Origin: a virus
Length of the DNA stretch: 25,265 bases
IMG/VR virus record: IMGVR_UViG_3300043172_000056
Span: 1-25,265 of that record
Direction: 5' to 3' (one strand)
Part shown: in pieces, positions 11,887-19,774 of the stretch
Layout of the letters: the number at the start of each line of letters is the position of its first letter
How positions within the stretch are numbered: position 1 is the stretch's first letter
Notes under the pieces: generated by a model
Database searches by the model: none
Told to the model about the DNA's origin: nothing
The model's input: only the letters and a program-made list of their open reading frames with translations
Position numbers and translations under genes: made by a program

Positions 11887-11902
11887 AGTTGAATATTCAA
11901 CT
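11887..11902 (+). promoter_or_regulatory. Perfect 16-bp palindrome before TerS
   Basis: AGTTGAATATTCAACT equals its own reverse complement. It lies between the late element and ATG 11914, where a dimeric regulator could act. No T tract makes it a terminator. Confidence 0.4.
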
Positions 11903-11913
11903 TTATATCAACC

Positions 11914-12180
11914 ATGGGAAGTGTAAAAGATAACGGAGGGAAGAGAGAAGGTGCAGGACGTAAGCCAAAAGCAGACGAGGACAAGCTTATACAAAAGTTA
12001 TCCCAATTAGATGACAAGGCTTTTAAATGCCTAGAGGATGGAATAAAAAGCGGCAACTATCAGTATTGGAATAAGTTTATGGAGTTTAGATACGGGAAGC
12101 CGAAGGAAAGAGTAGACGTAACTACGGGGGGTGAAACTTTAAACATACCAATTATAAATTTTGTAAAGTCTGGATCTTAA
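11914..12180 (+). CDS. terS: Terminase small subunit
   Basis: The start NGGKREGAGRKPK is the Gly/Arg/Lys-rich, DNA-binding beginning common in small terminases of Bacteroidota phages. It is followed by helices (EDKLIQKLSQLDDKAFKCL), the YWNKFMEFRYGKPKERVDV motif and a short strand-like end (GETLNIPIINFV). TerS recognises the packaging site and stimulates TerL. The length of 88 aa is at the short end. The assignment is strengthened by the TerL gene, which begins inside its last codons. A late element and a palindrome precede it. Confidence 0.85.
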   Translation: MGSVKDNGGKREGAGRKPKADEDKLIQKLSQLDDKAFKCLEDGIKSGNYQYWNKFMEFRYGKPKERVDVTTGGETLNIPIINFVKSGS

Positions 12181-13363
12181 TTCTAAATATAACAACCTTT
12201 TTACTGCTGATTGTAGATACTTTATAATCACAGGCGGTCGTGGTTCTGGTAAGTCATTCGCAGTAACAGTATTTCTAACCTTGCTTACAATGGCGAAAGG
12301 GTTTAGAATACTGTTTACTCGTTTTACAATGAAGTCTGCACACTTATCAATTATTCCTGAGTTCCTGGAGAAGATTAGCTTACTTGGATTAGACAGTATA
12401 TTTAACATAAACAAAACGGAAGTAGTTAACACCTCAACTTTATCAGATATTATATTCAGTGGTATTAAAACGAGTGCCGGAAATCAAACAGCAAACCTTA
12501 AATCATTGCAAGGTGTTAGTACATGGGTTTATGATGAGTGCGAAGAAGAACAAAGCGAAGATAGATTTGATACAATTGATTTATCTATTAGGCAAAAAGG
12601 AATTAAGAACAGAATCATTTTAATACTTAATCCTACAACAAAAGAGCATTGGATATACAAACGATTCTTTGAGCAACGAGGCGTAGAGGGTGGATTTAAC
12701 GGTATTAAAGACGATGTGTGTTACATACATTCAACCTACTTAGATAACAAAGAAAACCTTAGTAAGAGTTATTTAAAACAGATTGACAACATAAGAATAA
12801 ACAACCCTAAAAAGTACAAGCATAAAATAATGGGGGGATGGCTTGATAAACAGGAAGGTGTTGTATTTGAAAATTGGGAGTACGGAGAATTTAATCCAGA
12901 TAGTTTACAAACGTCTTGCGGTATGGACTTTGGATTTAGTGTTGATCCTGACACATTGACTGAGGTTGCAATTGATAAGGCTAAGAAGATAATATACTTA
13001 AAGCAACATATTTATCGCAACAGATTAAAGGTTGATGATTTGGCAAAGTTGATACTTGAAAAGGTAGGTAATAAGCTTATAATATCAGAGGTTGATCCTA
13101 GGCTGGTCGATGATTTATACAGTCGTGGGTGTAATATCCAGCAACATAAGAAAGGTAAAATAGAAGTAGGTATTACCTTAATGCTAGAGTACAGGCTAAT
13201 CGTAGAACCAAACAGTATTGATATAGGTAAGGAGTTAAACAACCATGTGTATTCCGATAAGAGTAGCAAACTATATGTTGATGATTGGAATCACGCAATA
13301 GACGGATCACGATATAACATCGAACATCATTTACTAGGTAGCTACGGAATAGAAATAAGATAA
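12170..13363 (+). CDS. terL: Terminase large subunit (non-ATG start)
   Basis: TerL is the packaging ATPase and nuclease. The reading frame extends well upstream of the first ATG and the TTG at 12281. It contains Walker A GGRGSGKS (residues 22-29), then FTRFTMKSAH, Walker B VYDE at D122-E123, and the LILNPTTKEHW coupling motif at about 152-161. The nuclease part has CGMDFGFSVDP (D253), EVDPRLVDDLYSRG (E307, D309) and VDDWNHAIDGSRY (D378). An in-frame TAA at 12164-12166 bars any earlier start. CTG at 12170 gives MDLNSKYNNLF, which fits the start of homologues I recall. It would overlap TerS by 11 bases. Start assignment is uncertain, identity is not. Confidence 0.9.
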   Translation: MDLNSKYNNLFTADCRYFIITGGRGSGKSFAVTVFLTLLTMAKGFRILFTRFTMKSAHLSIIPEFLEKISLLGLDSIFNINKTEVVNTSTLSDIIFSGIKTSAGNQTANLKSLQGVSTWVYDECEEEQSEDRFDTIDLSIRQKGIKNRIILILNPTTKEHWIYKRFFEQRGVEGGFNGIKDDVCYIHSTYLDNKENLSKSYLKQIDNIRINNPKKYKHKIMGGWLDKQEGVVFENWEYGEFNPDSLQTSCGMDFGFSVDPDTLTEVAIDKAKKIIYLKQHIYRNRLKVDDLAKLILEKVGNKLIISEVDPRLVDDLYSRGCNIQQHKKGKIEVGITLMLEYRLIVEPNSIDIGKELNNHVYSDKSSKLYVDDWNHAIDGSRYNIEHHLLGSYGIEIR

Positions 13364-13364
13364 A

Positions 13365-13392
13365 TAACAATCAACAAAATAAAACGTTTTAA
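13365..13392 (+). promoter_or_regulatory. Bipartite late element, copy B (before the tail chaperone)
   Basis: TAACAA at 13365-13370 and AAACGTTTTAA at 13382-13392, just after the TerL stop. The block matches copy A at 11853. The AAACGTTTTAA box ends only four bases before ATG 13397, so if it is a -10 element the transcript would be almost leaderless. Confidence 0.45.
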
Positions 13393-13396
13393 TTAC

Positions 13397-13963
13397 ATGA
13401 AGATAATTTTACCAGAGGACATCGGAGAAATTACATTAGAGCAGTTCCAAAGATACTTTAAACTAACGCAAAGAACTGACTTAAACGAGTTAGATTTTAA
13501 CAAGCGTAAGATTGAAATATTCACAGGTATAGCATTTCAGAAGGTTGCCAACATGCAGCAGACAGACTACGAAGATATTATAAAACAAATAGACCTGGCG
13601 ATTAATAAAGAGGTTCCATTCGTAAATAGGTTCACTCTAAAAGATATAGAGTTTGGTTTCATTCCTAACTTTGATAACATATCAGTGGCGGAATTAGGAG
13701 ATTTAAAAGAGTACGGAGACAAAGAAGAGGAATTAAATAAAACAATGTCTGTATTATTTAGACCGATTAACGGAGAGGATGCATTCGGTAATTATACAAT
13801 TGAAGATTATAACGGAACAGCATCACGAAAAGAACTATTTAAACAGATGCCTTTGAATATTGTAAACGGTGCCTTGGGTTTTTTTTTGAATTTGTCCAAC
13901 GACTTAGAGATAGCTATCCTGAGATATACGGAGGAGGCACGAGTGAAGGCAGCAGCGCATTAG
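13397..13963 (+). CDS. Tail assembly chaperone, unshifted product (G)
   Basis: The 188-aa in-frame product starts MKIILPEDIGEITLEQFQRY and has FNKRKIEIFTGI (about 35-46), VPFVNRFTLKDIEFGFIPN, a conserved-looking ELGDLKEYG, then MSVLFRPINGEDAFGNYTIEDYNGT. These match tail assembly chaperones of Bacteroidota phages as I recall them. Such proteins bind the tape measure protein and recruit tail tube subunits during tail assembly. A run of nine T at residues 161-164 is the slippery site. It lies directly behind TerL rather than between the tube and tape measure genes, which is unusual. Confidence 0.75.
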   Translation: MKIILPEDIGEITLEQFQRYFKLTQRTDLNELDFNKRKIEIFTGIAFQKVANMQQTDYEDIIKQIDLAINKEVPFVNRFTLKDIEFGFIPNFDNISVAELGDLKEYGDKEEELNKTMSVLFRPINGEDAFGNYTIEDYNGTASRKELFKQMPLNIVNGALGFFLNLSNDLEIAILRYTEEARVKAAAH

Positions 13964-14163
13964 ATTACTTTGAAAAATGGGGATGGTACGCAACTATATT
14001 AAGTTTAACAAACACAACCGAGGAAGGAATAGGAGACATTACAAAAATAAAAGAAGTAGAGAACATGAATGTACATTTTGTACACAACTTTTTAGCAGCA
14101 AGAATCGACACAGCGAAGTTAAAGAATAATATAAGGAAAGGAAATAACACAATAGATTTATAG
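13397..14163 (+). CDS. Tail assembly chaperone, -1 frameshift product (GT)
   Basis: Reading 13397-13885 and then continuing at 13885 in the -1 frame gives a 255-aa fusion of the first 163 residues plus 92 more, with stop TAG at 14161-14163. The extension (about residues 164-255; ALDYFEKWGWYATILSLTN, then NVHFVHNFLAAR) has no start codon of its own near the junction and is packed tightly before the next gene. It carries the KWGWYxTI motif of T-frame extensions. G and GT made in a fixed ratio is the known arrangement of lambda G/GT and many long-tailed phages. Frameshifting is inferred from sequence; the slip heptamer is T TTT TTT. Confidence 0.7.
13879..13887 (+). other. Slippery T9 tract for -1 frameshifting
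   Basis: GGT TTT TTT TTG in frame 0 contains T TTT TTT, which allows P- and A-site tRNAs to re-pair one base back. Continuing in -1 gives TTT GAA TTT GTC and an open frame to 14163. A 10-bp palindrome GATAGCTATC about 25 bases downstream could be a weak stimulator. Confidence 0.7.
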
Positions 14164-14165
14164 TT

Positions 14166-14306
14166 ATGAAATATACGACATTATTAAAAAATAAACCACT
14201 TCTATTCATAGATAAATTACTAAGGTTATTCGGTTATTACATTACCGTAACAGGTGTTGACTTAAAAACTAAAGATTTTGACAGTATGGAAATTAGACGA
14301 AATTAA
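14166..14306 (+). CDS. Hypothetical small protein, 46 aa
   Basis: ATG 14166 lies two bases after the stop of the frameshift product, and the frame ends six bases before the next start. The protein is basic with a helical first part (KYTTLLKNKPLLFIDKLLRLFG), a short strand (YYITVTGVDL) and a charged tail. Its tight packing supports translation. It might be a minor tail or chaperone-linked protein, but I recognise no family. Confidence 0.55.
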   Translation: MKYTTLLKNKPLLFIDKLLRLFGYYITVTGVDLKTKDFDSMEIRRN

Positions 14307-14312
14307 ATAGAC

Positions 14313-14840
14313 ATGAACCTATATACACAATTACTGAACTACTTTAAAGCTCTAGGAGAGGCGGATACTTTTGTAAATACAATTACACAAGGAGACTTTA
14401 CGAAGATAGATTTAGACAAAGGACAATTGCACCCGCTATTACATATTCAGGTTAATAACGGGATATTCCCTAGTGATTCAGTAATACAATTCAATGTACA
14501 AATAGGATGCTTTGATAATAGAGATATTAACAAAGAGATTGTTGAGGATAGATTTTGGAAGCAGGATAACGAAGTCGACAACCTTAACGAAACTTTAGCC
14601 ACTTTAAATAGGTTATGGTTAAACATGTACAGGAACTTTAACAACAATAACATAACGGCAACACAAGCGAGTTTTGAACCGTTCACAATGGAGTACGCAA
14701 AGTTATTAGACGGTTGGATAATGACATTTGACATTGAGATACCTAATAATATAGTAAGTCTTTGTGACGGTACTGTTATACCGATAGTAACATTTAGTAA
14801 TACACAACTAACATTTAGTAACAATAACGGAAATGGCTAA
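14313..14840 (+). CDS. Putative tail terminator / tail completion protein
   Basis: The 175-aa protein has the pattern I associate with tail terminators in Bacteroidota phages: an N-terminal helix (YTQLLNYFKALGEADTFVNT), an IDLDKGQLHPLLHIQV strand region, then FNVQIGCFDNRD, a helix with DNLNETLATLNRLWLNMYR, and the ASFEPFTMEYAKLLDGWIMTFDIEIP end. Tail terminators cap the growing tube and join it to the head. The assignment is by resemblance and by the neighbouring tail genes. Its last 8 bases overlap the next gene as ATGGCTAA. Confidence 0.6.
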   Translation: MNLYTQLLNYFKALGEADTFVNTITQGDFTKIDLDKGQLHPLLHIQVNNGIFPSDSVIQFNVQIGCFDNRDINKEIVEDRFWKQDNEVDNLNETLATLNRLWLNMYRNFNNNNITATQASFEPFTMEYAKLLDGWIMTFDIEIPNNIVSLCDGTVIPIVTFSNTQLTFSNNNGNG

Positions 14841-15435
14841 ACAAATAATAGATAGAGGAACAGTAGACGATCCTAAAACGGGGGATAGTTTATACGAAGG
14901 AGCTGGTAAGATAAACGATAACTTTACTGAGTTGTACGATAGACCTGTTGGAGGTGGGGGTGGTTCACTAGAATATAGTAGGACTGATATACTTGATCTT
15001 AATGCGTCGTTTTTAACTTGGTTTCAAGGAGTTACAAGAAATGCAACGGATCGAAAAATTGACAATCCGGCGTCTAACGTAACAATGACAGGCGCAACAG
15101 CATCAAGCATAAGTAACGTTACTCCATTAGCTCACATAGTAGGTAATCAGACATTAAACAGATTAGACGTTTTCTTTGGTCGTGGTAGTTCGGGTGTTGT
15201 TACTGAAATAGGCATGATAAGAGTCAGGTTTACAAACGGAGTTCATACCGCGTTTGATGTATATGAAGTACTTTTGGAACAAAGTATCACGCAAGTTATT
15301 TCAGATTATCACTCGTTCACTTCGTTTGGAAACGTGAATTTGTTAGATAAGGATTTGATATATGTATTTTTTAAAGGGGTAAACGGTAATGAAATATCAC
15401 CCGTAATGTATAAAATTAACACAACACCCGTATAA
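14833..15435 (+). CDS. Fibre-like tail protein with N-terminal anchor motif
   Basis: Residues 1-35 read MAKQIIDRGTVDDPKTGDSL, then AGKINDNFTELYD. This is the small GTxxNDxxGDxLxxAxxKxNxNFxELY module found at the N-terminus of phage fibre and related proteins. A GGGGG linker and a beta-rich body follow. The second copy of this module is at the start of the gene at 19767. An anchor for a short fibre or receptor-binding protein is the best reading. The start codon overlaps the previous stop (ATGGCTAA). Confidence 0.65.
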   Translation: MAKQIIDRGTVDDPKTGDSLYEGAGKINDNFTELYDRPVGGGGGSLEYSRTDILDLNASFLTWFQGVTRNATDRKIDNPASNVTMTGATASSISNVTPLAHIVGNQTLNRLDVFFGRGSSGVVTEIGMIRVRFTNGVHTAFDVYEVLLEQSITQVISDYHSFTSFGNVNLLDKDLIYVFFKGVNGNEISPVMYKINTTPV

Positions 15436-15436
15436 C

Positions 15437-15835
15437 ATGAAACATTTTTACAGTATAAACAAAGGCGGTCACATTCTATATATACACGAAGAAGAAGATA
15501 GAGAACTCAAAGAAGGTGAGATAAAACGCGATTCAATGTTTATTAAACCATGCATAATTGACGGCATTATTTCGGAAGGATCAAACGATCAATTGGAATT
15601 GGAACAACTCGAAAACGCAAGAACTCAAAAAATACAAGAAGTAAAAACATTAGCGGGTTCTATTTTAAGTAAAACAGATTACTTAGCTATAAGACAATAT
15701 GAGGGTTCTAAAGATATGCCTAATTATGTAAAATTAAAAAGGAATGAGATAAGATATAATTCTAATATTATTGAAAAAGAAATATCAATATTAAAAACAT
15801 TAGAACAAATCAATAGTTATAAGATAGATTTATAA
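15437..15835 (+). CDS. Putative fibre-associated chaperone-like protein
   Basis: The 132-aa protein follows the fibre gene by one base and its stop overlaps the next ATG (TAATG). After an N-terminal beta part (HFYSINKGGHILYI), it has a helical half with the ILSKTDYLAIRQYEG motif (residues 76-90), like the short C-terminal segment in fibre-assembly proteins (gp38/DUF4376-like). The link to fibre folding is inferred from place and this motif. It could equally be a minor structural component. Confidence 0.5.
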   Translation: MKHFYSINKGGHILYIHEEEDRELKEGEIKRDSMFIKPCIIDGIISEGSNDQLELEQLENARTQKIQEVKTLAGSILSKTDYLAIRQYEGSKDMPNYVKLKRNEIRYNSNIIEKEISILKTLEQINSYKIDL

Positions 15836-16365
15836 TGAACGTAGAAAAGGAGTTAAATAAGTTCGGTAAATTCTTAGTTCAGCAATCTAAGAGTAACTTA
15901 ACCAAGAAGGATAAGAACGCTTCTAAGGAACTTTATAATTCTATTGGATATGATTTAGCTGTACATAAAAATTCCTTTACATTCTCTTTTAGCATGGAGA
16001 ACTACGGTAAGTTTGTGGACGCAGGTGTAAAAGGTGTTGGAGGAACGAAAGCAAACGGTGAGCAATGGAAAAAGAAAAGAGTAACAAATAGTAAATTCAA
16101 GTACAGAAATAAACGACCTCCTGCATCAGCTTTTAACGGATGGGTAGTTCGTAGAGGAATAGCACCAAGAAGCGCAAGCGGACAATTTGTCAGTCGTAAA
16201 AGCTTACAGTTTGCTATTGCTAATTCAGTTTATCACACAGGATTAGAAACGACTAACTTTTTCAGTAGACCGTTTGAGTTAGGATTTGAGAAATTAACCG
16301 ATGATGTTGTAGAAGCATTTGGATTAGATTTAGATAATTTATTAGAACACGCATTAAATAATTAA
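15835..16365 (+). CDS. HK97 gp10-like head-tail joining protein
   Basis: The 176-aa protein has the features of the gp10-like neck family: an N-terminal helix (VEKELNKFGKFLVQQSKSNL), a YGKFVDAGVKGVGG turn at 57-70, a basic loop with KKKRVTNSKFKYRNKRPPAS, the NGWVVRRGIAPR segment, and an FFSRPFELGFEKL end. In HK97-like phages gp10 completes the head-tail connector. The basic mid-region suggests contact with DNA or acidic capsid proteins, which is an inference. The start overlaps the previous gene (TAATG). Confidence 0.7.
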   Translation: MNVEKELNKFGKFLVQQSKSNLTKKDKNASKELYNSIGYDLAVHKNSFTFSFSMENYGKFVDAGVKGVGGTKANGEQWKKKRVTNSKFKYRNKRPPASAFNGWVVRRGIAPRSASGQFVSRKSLQFAIANSVYHTGLETTNFFSRPFELGFEKLTDDVVEAFGLDLDNLLEHALNN

Positions 16366-16367
16366 CC

Positions 16368-17417
16368 ATGATAAAAACACTTTCTCCTTATTACTTAAAT
16401 GTACCGTTATCCGATGGAGGTGTTCCGTTTGACTATTACATATTTACGTTATACGTTTGGACAGGATTACAAAGTTCTGAGCCTGCAACTGCAAGTTATC
16501 AATTAACCAGGCAGAACCCAACGCAAAGCATAACCACAGATAAAGTAAATATATCTAATCTCATAAATGACTTTATAGAATTCGAATCACAGACAGCAAC
16601 GACCACAAGTTTAATAGATGGAGTAAATCAAGTGTGGGTATCTGCGTATTACGAAGGATTTATAGACGACGTTTCAAGCGGTGTAGTTCAATTAGTTTTA
16701 GATAATGCTATAAGTGGATATAATTACGGAATGGATGGAGAGAACGCAACAGTACCGACTAATAAAATACTATTATCAGGCTCAGAGTTTAAGGTAAATG
16801 CAGATAGTTCATTTATTATACCTTTAATTGGTAACGATACAAGCGTAACTGTAATATCTTATCCAGATAATGAGATAAACGAAGACATAAACGTGCCTAT
16901 TTCGCTTGATTCTAGCGAGGTTGTTAGTTATTTATGGGTGCAATGCTCAGAAACGTCACAAGATAACCTTATAGAAGTGATTTATAACGGTGTCACGATC
17001 AGTTTATTCCTTAAGAACGAGTACAGATACACGCCAATCGACATACATTTTAAGAATAAAGAGGGAACACAGCAAGTATTAACGTTCTTTAAGGAGCGAA
17101 AAGACAATATAAAAGTCACAGGAGAAACATATAACGGCTCAGGAGGGCAACCGATAAACGGATTTCACCAAAAAGTAGACTATAATAAGAACGGTACAGC
17201 TAGTTTTGTTGCGAGTAGTGGATTTGTAGACGAAGAAAACAACGATACGTTTAAGCAATTGCTATTATCCGATAAGGTTTGGCAGTATGATGGCTCAATA
17301 ATGACTCCTTTAAACATAGGAAGCAAAGGAATAGAATATAAATCACAAGTAAACGACAAATTAATTAATTATACTATTGAATTTGAGTATTCATTTAATG
17401 AGATCAACGATATATGA
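16368..17417 (+). CDS. Bacteroidota-phage tail/baseplate protein, 349 aa
   Basis: Strand-rich throughout, with no predicted signal peptide or transmembrane helix. Recognisable segments are YLWVQCSETSQDNLIEVIYN (about 188-207), RYTPIDIHFKNKEGTQQVLTF (about 218-238), and VWQYDGSIMTPLNI with YKSQVNDKLINYTIEFEYSF near the end. I recall this order from tail genes preceding the tape measure in Bacteroidota siphophages. It probably builds the tail tip. No enzymatic motif is visible. Its stop overlaps the next start as ATGA, implying coupled translation in equal amounts with the 786-aa protein. Confidence 0.55.
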   Translation: MIKTLSPYYLNVPLSDGGVPFDYYIFTLYVWTGLQSSEPATASYQLTRQNPTQSITTDKVNISNLINDFIEFESQTATTTSLIDGVNQVWVSAYYEGFIDDVSSGVVQLVLDNAISGYNYGMDGENATVPTNKILLSGSEFKVNADSSFIIPLIGNDTSVTVISYPDNEINEDINVPISLDSSEVVSYLWVQCSETSQDNLIEVIYNGVTISLFLKNEYRYTPIDIHFKNKEGTQQVLTFFKERKDNIKVTGETYNGSGGQPINGFHQKVDYNKNGTASFVASSGFVDEENNDTFKQLLLSDKVWQYDGSIMTPLNIGSKGIEYKSQVNDKLINYTIEFEYSFNEINDI

Positions 17418-19774
17418 TAACAGGTTTATACATAGGGAACGATCCGACAGATTTATTAGATTTATATGGAGATGAAAACATAGAGATGAATTCCTCTGTT
17501 ACTGATATTGAAGACATCGAAAAGAACACCACGGAGTTTATAAAAACATTTACAGTACCCGCGTCTAATAAAAACAATAGAAAGTTCAAGCATTACTATA
17601 ACGCTGATATTGATAATTCATTTGATGCGCGTATAAAAGTCGAGGGCGGTATTTCTTTAAATGGTTTTGGTTTTAAGTTGGGTAAATACAGGCTGTCAAA
17701 AGTAAGCATGAAGAATAATAAACCATCAAGTTACACTATACAATTTTGGGGGAACTTGATAAGCTTAAAGGACAGTGTAGGTAAAGATTTATTATCTGAT
17801 TTGGACTTATCAGAGTTCGACCATGATTATACGAGCAACAATGTTAAGGCAGGTTTAACAGGCTCCTTAATAAACGCAAATATAATTTATAACCTATTCG
17901 TAAAGAAGCAATACTACTACAGTACTGATCCAGGTGATAAAACTATTACGGACCAATTGGTAAATATTGCTTATGGTGATGGTTTAGGCGATAACGGGAT
18001 AACATGGAGTGATTTAAGACCCTCAATAAGGATTATAGAAATAATAAAAGCTATAGAGGCTAAATATGGTTTTACATTTAGCCGTGACTATTTTGGTAGG
18101 GCTGAGTTTTTAAATTTATTTATGTGGTTAAATCCAAGCGCAAGCGGTGAACCTGGAGGAGGTGAGCAAATGGTTGATTTTGATTCTGGAGATACGACCA
18201 ATTTTAACCTAACAACTAATATAGGTACTTTTGACGTATCTACTAGTATAACTTATAATATAGGGTATACGGTAACAGTAAGCGCAGGATTTGAAGACGT
18301 AGAATATACTGTTAAGTTCTATAAAAATGGTGAGTTATCAACGCAGACAACAGTAACGGGAACGCAAACATTTTTCATTGAGGCTTTAAATATTTCTGGA
18401 ACAGGAGAGGATTTTTTTACATGGGATATTTATTTTGAAGTTTCATCTAATAAGAAATTTGATTATGAGTTTGAAGTATCACAATCTAAGTTTGTAGGTA
18501 CGTTTTTTACAGGATCAGTAACAACTTTTGCGAGTGAAAACAATATAGTAAGAAGGTTTATTGTGTCCGATGAATTCCCTAAAATGAAAGTAATAGACTT
18601 TTTAAAGGGTATTTTCAAGAAGGATAAGTTAGTTATTATACCTACAGACTTTGATAATTTATACGTTAATACATTAGTTGATTATTATGCGGAAGGTGAT
18701 CTGATTGATATTACAAGATATGTTGATAATACAAGTCATGATGTTAACAGGGGTAAATTATTAAACGAAATTAACTTTACATTTACAGAACCTACGACAA
18801 TTTTAAATACACAATTTGAAATAAATACAGGTAAAGGATACGGAGATGAAGAGAACGAAATAAAAGACGAAGATGGAAATCCTTTAGATGGTGATAAATT
18901 AGATTATAAACTTCCATTTGAGCAGATAGTATATGAAAGGCTAATAGATGTTTTTATTAATGAAATTGCAAACGTTCAATACGGAGCAATTATAAAAGAT
19001 GATTTAACTAAAGCTAACCCGAAGCCACATATATTTTATAGCATAAACACATCTTTAGGGAGTACACAGTTGTCTTTTATAGATGATTTAGGGAATAGGA
19101 CACTATTAAACAACTCTATTAACATTCCTAGCCATACAATGACGTTAGAAAATGTTAATTTTAGTACTGTATTTAGTGAGGAATTTAGCGAATGGACAAA
19201 TGTTAAAATAACAAATACACTATATAAAAATTATCACAAGGATTTTATAGATAGTTTATTTAACATCAAAAGAAGAGATTATAAATTTAACGCAAAGTTA
19301 CCATTTAGGATTCTGTCTAAACTAGAGTTAAACGATATATTTAAAATAAGAGATAACTATTATAGGATAAGTAACTATAACTTAAATCTATTAACTGCGG
19401 AAGCTGAATTAAATTTAATAAGTTCTTTTGATGCTGTTATAGGAGGGTTTTCTGCTTCGATAACTGATATATTTGTTGACTACAAAGCGCAAATACAAAG
19501 TATCTATGTAACTAATTTAGGTAATTCAACGTTTGATAAAGTAGATAATGGTTTTGATGTTGATTGGGTTTCAGTATCTAGTGTTCTGAATAATGTTTAT
19601 TTTTCTATTGCATTAAACGAAACAGGATTAACAAGGGATATGTTTGTAGACATTACAAACGAGGGAGCAACAAAAACAATTAGAGTTTATGTAAATCAAA
19701 CAGGAGGTAACGTAACGGTAGACAACACGACCATAACAGTAGATAACAACATAATAACAGTAGACAATGGCTAA
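17414..19774 (+). CDS. Large tail-tip/baseplate protein with BACON-like C-terminus
   Basis: The first 110 residues contain KTFTVPASNKNNRKFKHYYN, then RIKVEGGISLNGFGFKLGKY and YTIQFWGNLISLKDSVG. This is the N-terminal module of a large tail protein type common in Bacteroidota phages. A beta-rich middle with Asp/Asn-rich linkers follows. From about residue 678 to 765 the sequence VDWVSVSSVLNNVYFSIALN, then MFVDITNEGATKTIRVYVNQ has the strand pattern of a BACON domain, a carbohydrate-binding fold of Bacteroidota proteins. The end is a short TVDN repeat. Likely roles are tip assembly and surface binding. BACON identity is inferred from pattern. It overlaps both neighbours. Confidence 0.6.
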   Translation: MITGLYIGNDPTDLLDLYGDENIEMNSSVTDIEDIEKNTTEFIKTFTVPASNKNNRKFKHYYNADIDNSFDARIKVEGGISLNGFGFKLGKYRLSKVSMKNNKPSSYTIQFWGNLISLKDSVGKDLLSDLDLSEFDHDYTSNNVKAGLTGSLINANIIYNLFVKKQYYYSTDPGDKTITDQLVNIAYGDGLGDNGITWSDLRPSIRIIEIIKAIEAKYGFTFSRDYFGRAEFLNLFMWLNPSASGEPGGGEQMVDFDSGDTTNFNLTTNIGTFDVSTSITYNIGYTVTVSAGFEDVEYTVKFYKNGELSTQTTVTGTQTFFIEALNISGTGEDFFTWDIYFEVSSNKKFDYEFEVSQSKFVGTFFTGSVTTFASENNIVRRFIVSDEFPKMKVIDFLKGIFKKDKLVIIPTDFDNLYVNTLVDYYAEGDLIDITRYVDNTSHDVNRGKLLNEINFTFTEPTTILNTQFEINTGKGYGDEENEIKDEDGNPLDGDKLDYKLPFEQIVYERLIDVFINEIANVQYGAIIKDDLTKANPKPHIFYSINTSLGSTQLSFIDDLGNRTLLNNSINIPSHTMTLENVNFSTVFSEEFSEWTNVKITNTLYKNYHKDFIDSLFNIKRRDYKFNAKLPFRILSKLELNDIFKIRDNYYRISNYNLNLLTAEAELNLISSFDAVIGGFSASITDIFVDYKAQIQSIYVTNLGNSTFDKVDNGFDVDWVSVSSVLNNVYFSIALNETGLTRDMFVDITNEGATKTIRVYVNQTGGNVTVDNTTITVDNNIITVDNG
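19712..19770 (+). repeat. 21-bp tandem repeat encoding TVDN units
   Basis: Three successive 21-base units (19712-19732, 19733-19753, and a 17-base partial at 19754-19770) share AACnGTAGAYAAC. They encode the TVDN repeats at the end of the 786-aa protein. The third unit carries the ATG of the next gene. Confidence 0.7.

Noticed and set aside
12281-12300. TTG at 12281 or ATG at 12290 as start of TerL
   Set aside because: Either would remove the Walker A motif, which is clearly encoded upstream in the same frame.
13879-13887. Nine-T run as a sequencing error joining two frames
   Set aside because: Both frames are long and have tail-chaperone features, and the site fits a known -1 slippery heptamer; an error cannot be excluded without reads.
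17414-19774. The 786-aa protein as the missing portal
   Set aside because: It has the N-terminal module of Bacteroidota tail proteins and a BACON-like end, with none of the long helical stem expected of a portal.
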